Shown one piece after another: positions 44,752-52,542 of a DNA stretch of 64,000 bases (position 1 is its first letter; the number at the start of each line of letters is the position of its first letter). The stretch spans positions 506,814-570,813 of the forward strand of contig NZ_QVFV01000001.1 of NCBI RefSeq assembly GCF_004212215.1, written 5' to 3'. The notes beneath the pieces are model-generated. The model was not told where the DNA came from and searched no databases. It saw nothing but the letters and a program-made list of their open reading frames with translations. This stretch comes from Leptolyngbya iicbica LK. Lineage in GTDB: Bacteria; Cyanobacteriota; Cyanobacteriia; Phormidesmidales; Phormidesmidaceae. Made by a program: the position numbers and the translations under genes.

Positions 44752-44993
44752 CATGGGAATTGAATCAAAGTGTGGACAGCCGTCGTATCTATTTAGCGGG
44801 GCTTGAGATCCCCCGCTGTCGCTGCCCCCTAAAGCCCTCTGGGCACGGCTGCGCTAGGGCAAGGGGACTCCCGGCTCGAAGTCCCCCTTGTCAAGGGGGA
44901 TTCAGGGGGATCAGTAGCAGCCTGACGCTAAACAGATACCAGCCGTCTCGGCTATCCGGGGCAGACAAGATGTCTGCCCAACAAAACTGGGGT
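44752..44993 (+). repeat. Double-hairpin dispersed repeat, copy 4, split by an insertion
   Basis: Left part CATGGGAATTGAATC to GACAGCCGTC (to 44784). The right part resumes at CAGCCGTCTCGGCT (44940) and runs through CAGACAAGATGTCTG to ACAAAACTGGGG. The right terminal arm is degraded. The break is exactly at an 8-bp duplicated CAGCCGTC. Confidence 0.8.
44785..44939 (+). mobile_element. MITE-like element (155 bp) with 14-bp terminal inverted repeats and 8-bp target duplication
   Basis: Begins GTATCTATTTAGCG (44785-44798) and ends CGCTAAACAGATAC (44926-44939), inverted at 13 of 14 positions. The octamer CAGCCGTC flanks it on both sides (44777-44784 and 44940-44947), and removing the element plus one copy restores the uninterrupted hairpin repeat. 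The interior is noncoding with a CCCCCTTG/CAAGGGGG hairpin. A divergent reverse copy is at 61313-61448. No transposase of a matching kind is in the window. Confidence 0.85.
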
Positions 44994-45091
44994 CGACTCA
45001 CGCGCTGTTAGGTTGACGGATTACCAGCCGTGGGTTTCGCCCGCTCAACACCCCGCTATCCAGCCCCCTAAAAGGTTCTCTCAGTGCGTCA

Positions 45092-46726
45092 CTAGGTCGC
45101 GGGATGACGCTTTAGCCGTCGCAAGTGGGGCAAGCGAGTGGTGAGTAAGAGGCATCCCAAATTAGCCGCCAAAATAATGATCAGCGTGGTTTCCATGGCA
45201 CCGAGGGCAGCCGTGGTAATAATCGTCTCTAAGGCCGGCTGCACGGTCTCGGGGAGCCGACCAAACAGGTCTCGCATTTCGGTTTTGGTAAATGTTTGAA
45301 TCGCCTCTTGCAGATAAGTAATGGCGGATTGCCGGGTGGCCGCATCCACCGTTTGATCAAGCTCAAAGATGACCCCATCCACGATTTTGATGGAGGCGAC
45401 GCTCACGAGCACGGTGCCGAGAATGCCGCGCCCCAGGGCTTGCCCAACCTTTTGGAGCGGGTTGAAGATACCCGTGGCTTCGGGCTTTTCGACCCGGCTA
45501 GCGGTGGAATAGGCGATCGCACCAATTTGTGAGGTAAATAAGCCCGACCCGATACCCGTAATGATCAACCCCGGCAAAAGACTCCAGCGGGTCATCCCCG
45601 GTGCGATCGCGCCCACTAGCCATAACAGACCGATGATTTCAATACTCAGCCCCAGCTGCACAATGCGGCGGGGCGGCAGTTGCAGATTAATAAACCGCAC
45701 CATCAGCACAATCACAATAACCATGGCGCAGTTGTAAGGCAATACCGTGAGCGCAGTTTGAAAGGAATTGAGTTCCAATACGGGGGGAATGAATTGGAAC
45801 AAATTAAACGACAGGCCGGTAATCAACGCGGAATGGAGGGTGGCCACCACGAGGCTATTGAGAAACGTGCGGCGGCTGAGGAGGCCCGCTTTTACCAATG
45901 AGGCGCGGCCCGTTTGGGTTTGTTGGCGCCGCCAAAAGACAAATAGCCCAAAACAGACTAAGCCCGACCCAATTAAGACTGGCACGATAGAAATGCCAAA
46001 GGGAATGAGCGGAGTACTCAGAAACACCAGATGTTTTTTCGCCTCCCACCAGCCAAACTCACCCGCAAGGCTGAGACCCAAGAGAGTGAGGCCCAGCCCA
46101 GCAAACGACAAGCCGCCGCCCACCCAGTCAACCGGGGTGTTGCGGGCGACCAGCTCGGCTGGAAAGTGAGTCACCAAATACCAGATCAGGGGAATGAGGG
46201 CGAGTTCAATCGGAAAGGCCAGCCGCCAGCTGAATTCAAACGCAATTAAGCCACCGATCAGTGAGCCGACTAAGCCGCCCGCGACCATCGACAGGGTGAG
46301 CAGCAAGAAGGCAATTTTTTCGGCTTTGTCGTCATAAAATCGGTCCATCAACGCCCAGGGAATGCTGACCAGGGGAGTGGCCGCAATTCCGGTGAGCAGG
46401 GCATAGTTGACCACAAAGAGTGCCATGGTGGGGCTGATGGCCGCAAATAGCGTGCCGATCGCAAAGAGGAGAAGCCCGCCACGAAAGATTTTCTGTCGCC
46501 CAAACCGTCGACTCAGGTTTTCGCTGGTGGGGGCAAAAGCGGCTGTCACTAAGGAGAGCAGCACCAGGGCGCTTTGCACATAGCCCACGTTAGAGTCAAA
46601 AGTGCGCACCAGGGGCGGCATGATGGCGGGCACAATGCCGATATGAAACGACACCATGAAGAGGGTGAGACATAATCCGATCGCCGATTTTTGGGTTGTG
46701 CCCGCTGGTGGTTCCCCGACGTCCAT
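45092..46726 (-). CDS. MFS transporter, DHA2-like
   Basis: 544-residue major facilitator with about fourteen membrane segments, the count of the DHA2 drug:H+ antiporter family. The helix 2-3 loop motif is present as NLSRRFGRQKIFRGGLLLF near residue 78, and helix 5 has the antiporter-type GGLVGSLIGGLIAF. A long loop follows the sixth or seventh segment. The C-terminal third includes a large extracytoplasmic loop (VDGVIFELDQTVDAATRQSA). ATG 46726 (MDVGEPPAG) is preferred over the upstream GTG 46774; both lack a strong ribosome-binding site. Substrate unknown. The C-terminal loop length is unusual. Confidence 0.82.
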   Translation of the reverse strand: MDVGEPPAGTTQKSAIGLCLTLFMVSFHIGIVPAIMPPLVRTFDSNVGYVQSALVLLSLVTAAFAPTSENLSRRFGRQKIFRGGLLLFAIGTLFAAISPTMALFVVNYALLTGIAATPLVSIPWALMDRFYDDKAEKIAFLLLTLSMVAGGLVGSLIGGLIAFEFSWRLAFPIELALIPLIWYLVTHFPAELVARNTPVDWVGGGLSFAGLGLTLLGLSLAGEFGWWEAKKHLVFLSTPLIPFGISIVPVLIGSGLVCFGLFVFWRRQQTQTGRASLVKAGLLSRRTFLNSLVVATLHSALITGLSFNLFQFIPPVLELNSFQTALTVLPYNCAMVIVIVLMVRFINLQLPPRRIVQLGLSIEIIGLLWLVGAIAPGMTRWSLLPGLIITGIGSGLFTSQIGAIAYSTASRVEKPEATGIFNPLQKVGQALGRGILGTVLVSVASIKIVDGVIFELDQTVDAATRQSAITYLQEAIQTFTKTEMRDLFGRLPETVQPALETIITTAALGAMETTLIIILAANLGCLLLTTRLPHLRRLKRHPAT

Positions 46727-46832
46727 AGTTTTAAAACTCACAGGATGCCAGTATGGTATCCGGTTCGTCGGCACTTACTACAGGTAAGTCATGAACTCTC
46801 AGATATTTTGCAGAATTCGGACATCGGAACCG

Positions 46833-47366
46833 CTAGGCCAGCCACCACAAGCTACCCAACGTGAGCAAAATGACCGCGATCGCCGCCCATAAAAAGCCGT
46901 TGTCGCTGGTATTCATTTGACTCAGGTCTTCGGGCGGCGGCTCTGGCGGGGGCGTACGTTTGGGTTTGGCAGGCGGATCGTATTTGCGCAGGGTGAAGTC
47001 GGTGTCGTTGTTTTCATCCAAATCGCTGAGGTCGGGAATGGGGGTCAGCCAATCCGTCCGGCGCGAGAGCTGGGGCGCTTGCAAAATTTCGAGCACTCGC
47101 TTGCTCTGTTTGCGCACATCCAGGTCGGGGTGTTTAGTGAGTTTTTCGCCGAGGGCGATCGCATCGGGCAAGCGCCCCGCCGCCGAGTAGGCGTTCATCA
47201 GCCAGAGTTGAATGGTGCCCCCGAGAAAAGTCGCCCCCCCGGTGAGGCGCGTCCCTTCTTCAAACGCCAGCACGGCATCTTTGTAATTGCCGCGCTCAAA
47301 CGCGATTTGTCCGGCGGCAAACAGGGCTTCGGCTTGGGTGATTTTGTCAGATGGCGGTCGGGTCAT
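46833..47366 (-). CDS. TPR-like protein with C-terminal membrane anchor
   Basis: 177 residues. About two TPR-type helix pairs in the first 100 (LFAAGQIAFERGNYKDAVLAFEEG, WLMNAYSAAGRLPDAIALGEKLTK), then a Pro-rich acidic linker and a final hydrophobic segment (FLWAAIAVILLTLGSLWWL) that would anchor it in a membrane, a tail-anchored layout. Function unknown. No signal peptide. Confidence 0.72.
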   Translation of the reverse strand: MTRPPSDKITQAEALFAAGQIAFERGNYKDAVLAFEEGTRLTGGATFLGGTIQLWLMNAYSAAGRLPDAIALGEKLTKHPDLDVRKQSKRVLEILQAPQLSRRTDWLTPIPDLSDLDENNDTDFTLRKYDPPAKPKRTPPPEPPPEDLSQMNTSDNGFLWAAIAVILLTLGSLWWLA

Positions 47367-47424
47367 AAAGCGGATTTGACAGCGTAGCTAGGTTGAGTCA
47401 GAAACCTCAAGATAGCGTCTCTGG

Positions 47425-47477
47425 GGATTGGGTGAGGAGTGGCAGGGTAGCAGGGTGGTGGGGTGGCAGGGTGACTG
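47425..47477 (-). repeat. G-rich short repeat tract
   Basis: Reads GGCAGGGTAGCAGGGTGGTGGGGTGG and similar units, the same kind as the tract at 34613-34735 and the shorter one at 10056-10092. Lies between the TPR gene and the amidase gene. Confidence 0.5.
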
Positions 47478-47484
47478 AAGGGCT

Positions 47485-48762
47485 CTAGCGATCGCTCGCT
47501 TCGGCCAATTGCAGCAGCACTTGCAGGAGGACGTTGCTACCGTTTTCCAAATCTTCGGGGGCGGTGTACTCGTTGACGTTGTGACTAAGGCCGTTGACGC
47601 TGGGCACGAAGATCATGGCGGTGGGGGCGATCGCGGCAATCATCCCGGCATCATGTCCCGCCCCGCTGGGCATCCGTTTTACAGAACAGCCCAACGCTTG
47701 GGCGGTGCGTTCGACGGCATCAATCATGGCGGCGTCAAAGCTGACGGGTTCAAATCGGGCGAGGGATTGGGCGGTGACCTCCAGCCCTTCGGCAGTGGCG
47801 ATCGCCTCAATCTGAGTTTGCAGTTCGGCCTCAGCCTGCTTCAGTAAATCGGAGTCGGTGTTGCGCAAGTCCACCGTTAGTTTGGCTTCCTTGGCGATAA
47901 CGTTCACCAATCCCGGCTTGAGTTGAATGGAGCCGACGGTGGCGACCTGGTTGCCCCCCATTTTTTGGGCGAGTTGGCGGGCAGCAACCGCGATCGCGCT
48001 AGCGCCATACCCGGCATCGTGGCGCAAAGCCATGGGGGTCGTCCCCGCATGATTTGAGACACCCTTAACGGTGAACTCCTGCCAGGACATGCCCTGCACC
48101 CCGGTCACCGCCCCAATTTGAATGCCTTCGCGTTCGAGCACGGGGCCTTGTTCCACATGGAGTTCGACAAAGGCTTTGACGGGCTGGCTACCGCAGGGCA
48201 CCGGGCCTGCATAGCCGATGCGATCGAGGTTTTCGGCGACGGTGGTGCCGTCTGTCCCCACTTCTGCCAGGGCCGCTTCGACGGATAGGCCGCCGCTAAA
48301 CACCCAACTGCCCATCATGTCGGGGTGAAACCGCGCCCCTTCTTCGTTAGTAAAAAAGGCGACGGCCAGGGGATAGCGGGTTTGAATGTTTTGTTCGTTC
48401 AGGGTTTCGATGACTTCTAGCCCAGCCAAGACGCCGAGGTTGCCGTCATAGCGTCCGCCAGTGGCGACAGTATCAATATGAGAACCGGTCATGACGGGGG
48501 GGCCAGCTTCGAGGCCGGGACGAGTACCGACGACGTTGCCGAGCTGATCAATGGTGATGGTGAGGCCAAGCGCTTCCATCCAGCTCACGACGAGATCTCG
48601 TCCGGCTTTATCGGCATCGGTGAGCGCGAGCCGACAGACGCCGCCGCCTTCAATGGCTCCCACTTGAGCCAGTTGGTCTAATCGGTGCAAGAGGCGATCT
48701 CGGTTAATGCGCAGGGGCGACAGCGATCGCCGTGTAACGGGGGTATCGGTCGTCAGAGACAT
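47485..48762 (-). CDS. M20-type N-carbamoyl amino acid hydrolase or allantoate amidohydrolase, paralogue 2
   Basis: 425-residue metal-dependent amidohydrolase. Two-metal centre motifs: GSHIDTVATGGRYDG near residue 85 (His, Asp), FTNEEGARFHPDMMGSW near 125 (Glu-Glu, His), ELHVEQGPVLE near 190, VSNHAGTTPMALRHDA near 230, and GAGHDAGMIA near 385. Such enzymes open N-carbamoyl amino acids or allantoate to release ammonia and CO2. ATG 48762 sits in the 5' block that is repeated three more times upstream (49493, 50449, 52330). The pair at 53455-55924 shows the operon to which it once probably belonged. Confidence 0.88.
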   Translation of the reverse strand: MSLTTDTPVTRRSLSPLRINRDRLLHRLDQLAQVGAIEGGGVCRLALTDADKAGRDLVVSWMEALGLTITIDQLGNVVGTRPGLEAGPPVMTGSHIDTVATGGRYDGNLGVLAGLEVIETLNEQNIQTRYPLAVAFFTNEEGARFHPDMMGSWVFSGGLSVEAALAEVGTDGTTVAENLDRIGYAGPVPCGSQPVKAFVELHVEQGPVLEREGIQIGAVTGVQGMSWQEFTVKGVSNHAGTTPMALRHDAGYGASAIAVAARQLAQKMGGNQVATVGSIQLKPGLVNVIAKEAKLTVDLRNTDSDLLKQAEAELQTQIEAIATAEGLEVTAQSLARFEPVSFDAAMIDAVERTAQALGCSVKRMPSGAGHDAGMIAAIAPTAMIFVPSVNGLSHNVNEYTAPEDLENGSNVLLQVLLQLAEASDR

Positions 48763-48805
48763 GATGATCAGATAAATGTGCGGCGACAAGATTGACTATA
48801 AACCT
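48661..48805 (-). repeat. Amidase 5'-end repeat, copy A (in the intact gene)
   Basis: Covers the presumed promoter (TATAGT, on minus, at 48800-48795), leader and first 34 or so codons of the gene. Three other copies lie at 49493-49645, 50449-50565 and 52330-52450, all in the same orientation. Copy A differs from copy B by nine bases within the shared coding part, none of which changes the protein. Confidence 0.85.
48795..48800 (-). promoter_or_regulatory. Candidate -10 box of the amidase gene, conserved in three repeats
   Basis: TATAGT, 33 bp before ATG 48762. The same hexamer lies 31 bp before the ATG of copies B (49633-49628) and C (50556-50551), while copy D has lost it. Conservation in position across the copies suggests a real promoter element. 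Confidence 0.4.
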
Positions 48806-48842
48806 GACAACAATTGCTTTGCCAATCTTTGAAAGTACGGTG

Positions 48843-49328
48843 TCAGTCATTTTCTACATCATCCGGCATATCGTCAAAGCTGCCGTCGATTCTTGCTTCA
48901 CAGGTTTCAAAAAACAAAAGACCTGCCTTTTCATATTCGTCTAACTGATCGTAGACTGCCACATAATCCCCACTGGGTTTGATGTCTATGGCAACATTTA
49001 TTTCATCGGCTCGTTCATACGAGGCTTCATACTTTTCCAGCGTTCTCAAAAGATCAATCTGGCGTTCACGACCAATTTCTTTGTTAAAGATGATTCGATA
49101 GGTTCGATGTCCGCTTGGGGTTACAACCCTACGTATTTCTGGCTTGAGTTCATCAGAGTCAGCTGTGGCAACAACAATGTCTAAGAAATTTAGACCATAT
49201 GCAAAGAATGGGACATTTTCGATACGATACAGGTCATTTCCCAGCGGAGTAGCCCAAAGTGATTCACCACCGATCGCCCAGTGATTTGGAAGATCGATAT
49301 AAACTTTTTCTAAATTTTCGTTACTCAT
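48843..49328 (-). CDS. DUF4265 family protein
   Basis: 161 residues. Typical block: GGESLWATPLGNDLYRIENVPFFAYGLNFLDIV near residue 20, then TPSGHRTYRIIF near 72, both characteristic of DUF4265. Acidic C terminus (DDMPDDVEND). No membrane segment. The gene is first in the row of cargo between the repeated amidase 5' ends (A and B) and is AT-richer than the surrounding DNA, with no HIP1 octamer. Members elsewhere are often near toxin or immunity-type genes; that context is weak evidence here. Start ATG 49328. Confidence 0.82.
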   Translation of the reverse strand: MSNENLEKVYIDLPNHWAIGGESLWATPLGNDLYRIENVPFFAYGLNFLDIVVATADSDELKPEIRRVVTPSGHRTYRIIFNKEIGRERQIDLLRTLEKYEASYERADEINVAIDIKPSGDYVAVYDQLDEYEKAGLLFFETCEARIDGSFDDMPDDVEND

Positions 49329-49447
49329 AGTTAGTGCCGCCTAACCAACTTATTGAATGGTAAGTTGCTGGATATTGTTCTAATCTAGATCGATCGCCAG
49401 AAGTTTTCTTCCGATCATGAGGCTGTGGGGCGATCGCAACAAAGTTT

Positions 49448-49597
49448 TCACATATTTTCAGGCATAGCCCAAAGCTCAGCACCATAGATCGCCCCCACTT
49501 GAGCCAGTTGATCGAGGCGGTGCAAGAGGCGATCTCGGTTAATGCGCAGGGGCGACAGCGATCGCCGCGTAACGGGGGTATCGGTCGTCAAAGACAT
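49448..49597 (-). pseudogene. Truncated amidase 5' end (copy B)
   Basis: Encodes the first 37 residues of the amidase exactly (MSLTTDTPVTRRSLSPLRIN...LAQVGAI) and then a short unrelated tail (YGAELWAMPENM) and a stop. All nine nucleotide differences from the intact gene are synonymous. It carries its own ATG and -10-like sequence. Not a functional enzyme, but it might be expressed. Confidence 0.85.
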
Positions 49598-49645
49598 GGG
49601 CAGCAGGGAAATCCAACGATAAGTTTGACTATAAACCAGACAACT
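49493..49645 (-). repeat. Amidase 5'-end repeat, copy B
   Basis: About 150 bp. It matches copy A from inside codon 37 to roughly 45 bp before the ATG; the upstream end is GTTTATAGTCAA. Downstream (towards 48843) lies the DUF4265 gene. Confidence 0.85.
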
Positions 49646-49776
49646 TTGACGAGGCATCTCTGAATCGCTTCAGTATCGCAGGCTTGGAGATGATGTCATA
49701 TTCAACAGTAAACCCGTTTTAAGGGCAGACACCACAACACCTATTTCAAGTCAAAAATTCAGTTCTAAAAGATGCT

Positions 49777-50430
49777 TTATGACCGATTCATATACCATCT
49801 TGGAAACCAGAAACTAAAGGCGATTAATACTGCCAGCAAAGGCGTACTTAAAGCTGAGCGAATGACCAAGAATAATTCCAGTGGCAACCAGATCTGCGAG
49901 GCGATTAGGATAGCCGCAGCCATGAGATGCACAATTCCCCATATTGCCGTGAGAATAATCCAGGCCGATCTGAATTCTTGAGACTGGCCAAATTCTCCAA
50001 GTTCCTCTGTTTTTGGTATTCCTCCCACTGCTTCAGCAAAAACAAGGATCAAAGGACGATAGATAAATAATGATCCGAAACAAATTAAACCCCAGAGAAC
50101 GTGATCGATCGCGGCTGTGGTCAAATAAAATTCCGGATTCAATGTGATGAGCAAACCTACGACTTCAATGAAAGTCAAGGGCAGAGATAATACAGCAAAG
50201 AGATTTATCTTCTTGAGTGCTAGATGAGTCACTAAAATCACTGCTGCACTCCATCCCGCCGCTAGCAGGGCACCCACCAAGGGTTGCTCAAAGTGATGGA
50301 AGAGATAAAAGATTAGACCTGGAGTCAAAGCTCCAATGGCAAACTGCTTCCAAGGAAATCTTTGTCTCATCAACTCAGCTTCTGATACTAATATCGCCAG
50401 ATTTTCACTTAAATCAGACCATTGATTCAC
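49777..50430 (-). CDS. Hypothetical membrane protein
   Basis: 217 residues with five or six hydrophobic segments (about 36-58, 62-78, 80-100, 108-128, 150-172, 185-205). No motif that I recognise. Composition is AT-rich and without HIP1. It is the cargo between copies B and C of the repeated amidase 5' end, on the same strand as the repeats. Start could be ATG 50430 or ATG 50370 (MRQRFPWKQF). Function unknown. Confidence 0.65.
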   Translation of the reverse strand: MNQWSDLSENLAILVSEAELMRQRFPWKQFAIGALTPGLIFYLFHHFEQPLVGALLAAGWSAAVILVTHLALKKINLFAVLSLPLTFIEVVGLLITLNPEFYLTTAAIDHVLWGLICFGSLFIYRPLILVFAEAVGGIPKTEELGEFGQSQEFRSAWIILTAIWGIVHLMAAAILIASQIWLPLELFLVIRSALSTPLLAVLIAFSFWFPRWYMNRS

Positions 50431-50448
50431 GCTCTAGAGTAAGGGGAG

Positions 50449-50565
50449 ACGGCGATCTCGGTTAATGCGCAGGGGTGACAGCGGTGGCCGCGTAACGGGG
50501 GTATTGGTCGTCAAATACATGATGCTCAAAAATATTCGGCGACAAGGTTGACTATAGCCCCGACG
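50449..50565 (-). repeat. Amidase 5'-end repeat, copy C (shortened)
   Basis: Starts at about codon 23 (NRDR) and runs through the ATG at 50520 to the TATAGT 31 bp upstream (50556-50551). Several amino-acid changes (for example S2 to Y, D6 to N) and loss of the last codons show decay. The membrane-protein gene lies directly downstream in the minus direction. Confidence 0.82.
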
Positions 50566-50650
50566 GCTTCTGCTTCGTCAACGGCTAATGATTGCGTTAA
50601 CTGGGCGATCGCAACCGACCCTGTTGAGAAGCCCCAATACCGCCAGGTTA

Positions 50651-51262
50651 TTAGGCGTTTTCTCTCGCCATTTTGATATAGCCAGGAATGCTTTCAAAAT
50701 CTTTGAACCATCGCTGAATATTGGCATACTCTGATAAGTCAAAGCCGCCCTCATGGGCGACATGGGTGTAGGCATACAAGCTAATGTCCGCAATAGTTGC
50801 ATTCGCCCCGAGAAAGAATTGATTGTCCGCTAAATGTTGTTCCATCACGGCCAGCGCTTTATGGCCACCTGCTTGTTTGGCGTGATATTCGGCTTCTCGC
50901 GCTTGGGGCAAGCCCAGGTATTTATTGATATATCTGGCGGTGGCAATATACGGTTCGTGACTGTATTGTTCAAAAAACTGCCACTGCAAAACTTTCGCCC
51001 TTTCGTACTTGGTTGAGGGCAAAAAGTCAGTCCCTTCGGCGAAGTAATTTAAGATTGCGTTGGACTCCCACAGATAGTTGCCGTCATCCAACTCCACCAC
51101 GGGGATTCGGGTGTTGGGATTCATCTGCTTAAAGGCTTCGGTATGCGTCTCACTCGCGAGGATATCAACAGGAATCCATTGATGGGAAATATCTAAAAAC
51201 TGCATCAACAATTTGATTTTGTAGCAATTTCCCGACAGCATATCTCCATAAACTTTATACAT
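50651..51262 (-). CDS. Glutathione S-transferase family protein
   Basis: 203 residues. N-terminal thioredoxin-like domain (MYKVYGDMLSGNCYKIKLLMQFL, with Ser/Cys near the usual catalytic position, then NPNTRIPVVELDDGNYLWESNAIL with cis-Pro and the ESNAI GSH-binding turn near 65). The C-terminal helical domain carries TIADISLYAYTHVAHEGG. Conjugates or reduces with glutathione. AT-richer and with one HIP1 site next to it. Part of the cargo between copies C and D. ATG 51262 is the natural start. Confidence 0.9.
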   Translation of the reverse strand: MYKVYGDMLSGNCYKIKLLMQFLDISHQWIPVDILASETHTEAFKQMNPNTRIPVVELDDGNYLWESNAILNYFAEGTDFLPSTKYERAKVLQWQFFEQYSHEPYIATARYINKYLGLPQAREAEYHAKQAGGHKALAVMEQHLADNQFFLGANATIADISLYAYTHVAHEGGFDLSEYANIQRWFKDFESIPGYIKMARENA

Positions 51263-51451
51263 ATAATTTCCTCACTCAACTCGCATCATCCTCATACTTC
51301 ACTAGATCCAGTTAATCTCTGGAATTAACTCTGTAGCTTGCGTCATTCTAGTGGCACATAAAAATTCCCTTGGATTGGCGTAGTGTTGCATTTCTCCCGA
51401 TCAGAAATTGACTGCCTTAGTTCAAAGGTTGTTCTTAACCATCCCAGGCTT

Positions 51452-51850
51452 CTATCGGCTGAATGGGTTTAGTATCTGAACATCACAGTGCTCAAAATCG
51501 CGAGTGTTTCGAGTTACCAAAGTCAGATGATGAACGTGAGCCGTAGCCGCAATCAGCATATCGGCCTGGGTGCGGGGCCTGCCCTGTGTCCGCAAGTTTC
51601 CTCGCAGTTCTCCTGCCCGTTGAGCAATCTCTGGGGTAATGGGAAGCACCTGACAATACGTGGTCAAAAATTCTTGAAACCATCCCTGAATTCGGGCGTT
51701 TGGCTTGGCGCTCAGTCCATAGATAATTTCTTCTAGGGTGATTACGCTAATTGCGATGGTCGTGATTTCTGCACTCCAGGCGATAACGCCTGAATCAGGT
51801 TGGGGTTTGCACAATTCGCTGATGACATTTGTGTCACATAGCAAGGTCAT
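51452..51850 (-). CDS. VapC-like PIN domain ribonuclease toxin
   Basis: 132 residues. The PIN fold is clear: LLCDTNVISELCKP with the first Asp near residue 6, Glu in ITLEEIIYGLSA near 41, and RTQADMLIAATAHVHHLTLVTRNTRDF near 95 with the two further Asp. These acidic residues bind Mg2+ for RNA cleavage. It overlaps the antitoxin stop by 4 bp (ATGA), the usual toxin-antitoxin coupling. Lies with GST between repeat copies C and D and could stabilise the acquired DNA. Confidence 0.92.
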   Translation of the reverse strand: MTLLCDTNVISELCKPQPDSGVIAWSAEITTIAISVITLEEIIYGLSAKPNARIQGWFQEFLTTYCQVLPITPEIAQRAGELRGNLRTQGRPRTQADMLIAATAHVHHLTLVTRNTRDFEHCDVQILNPFSR

Positions 51851-52125
51851 TGCAATGCTTCCAGAAAGGAATTAGGCCGATCGCTACGAGAGGGTAACTC
51901 AAAGGTGTAGTCTTCTTCGGCACAAAGCTGACGCAACTCTGAAAATGCCTGAGCTAAGGGTTTGGGCTGTTTTTGAGCCTGCCAAGCCAGAAACTCTTGC
52001 AGCAAATCGGCGCGAATAACCGCAGCGATCGGGTGATTGTGCTGATGGATAACTTGAGGGCTCTGTTCGGCAGCATCGAGAATTTCAGGAAAATGCTGCT
52101 GTGCTTCGTCGATGTTCCAGGTCAT
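51847..52125 (-). CDS. Phd/YefM-type antitoxin
   Basis: 92 residues. N terminus MTWNIDEAQQHFPEILDAAEQSPQVI with a typical Phd/YefM strand-helix pattern, then HNHPIAAVIRADLLQEFLAWQ. It would neutralise the downstream PIN toxin by occluding its active site and would repress their shared promoter. AT-rich, no HIP1. Start ATG 52125; the toxin start overlaps its end by 4 bp. Confidence 0.88.
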   Translation of the reverse strand: MTWNIDEAQQHFPEILDAAEQSPQVIHQHNHPIAAVIRADLLQEFLAWQAQKQPKPLAQAFSELRQLCAEEDYTFELPSRSDRPNSFLEALQ

Positions 52126-52329
52126 GATGATTCAGCCTCGCTGGGACGATGATCTAATTCTGTCAGCACCGCCTCGAACTTAGCATAGGTCGTCTAACGG
52201 ACAACTCAGTTAGCGTTCAGCATACTGAATGCAATTCGCACTGACCTCAGCAACATAACCATTTTATTTAAACAGAAAATTTGCGCACGTTGTCTCATTC
52301 AGACAGAGTCGGGAGCTAAGCGCCATCAA

Positions 52330-52450
52330 TCGCCCCCATTTAAGCCAGTTGATCGAGGCGGTGCAAGAGGAGATCGCGGTTGATGCGCAGGGGCAATCGC
52401 GATCATCGCATGGTTGGAGTATCGGTTGTCAAAGATATGACAATAAAATG
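52330..52450 (-). repeat. Amidase 5'-end repeat, copy D (decayed)
   Basis: About 120 bp. The ATG has become ATATCT, the -10-like hexamer is lost, and indels interrupt the frame. It shares the variant CGCCTCGATCAACTG with copy B, not copy A. The vapBC-like pair and GST lie downstream in the minus direction. Confidence 0.8.
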
Positions 52451-52542
52451 ACTAGTCAGCAATATATTTAAAGTGTGCGACAATCAAAAATGTGAAGACT
52501 TAAGAAGCAAGCGATATCCTGCCTGCCTTTGCGAAGTGCAAT

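Larger units (their letters stand above)
44703..45091. other. 389-bp intergenic region occupied by nested repeats
   Basis: Holds a double-hairpin repeat (copy 4) interrupted by a MITE-like element, both annotated separately. No gene. Confidence 0.7.
49329..49776. other. 448-bp spacer of the cassette array
   Basis: Contains copy B of the amidase 5'-end repeat and the AT-rich flanks of the DUF4265 and membrane-protein genes. No other gene is supported; a short plus-strand frame from 49772 overlaps the membrane-protein gene and is a shadow. Confidence 0.6.

Noticed and set aside
49772-49981. Small plus-strand frame at the end of the membrane-protein gene
   Set aside because: It is antisense to that gene and has no ribosome-binding site or recognisable domain.
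48661-52450. Integron with attC sites
   Set aside because: The repeats are copies of a gene's promoter and first codons, not the paired-core palindromes of attC, and no tyrosine integrase gene is visible nearby.
52330-52450. Copy D as a usable short gene
   Set aside because: The start codon is mutated and indels break the frame, so it is only a decayed repeat.
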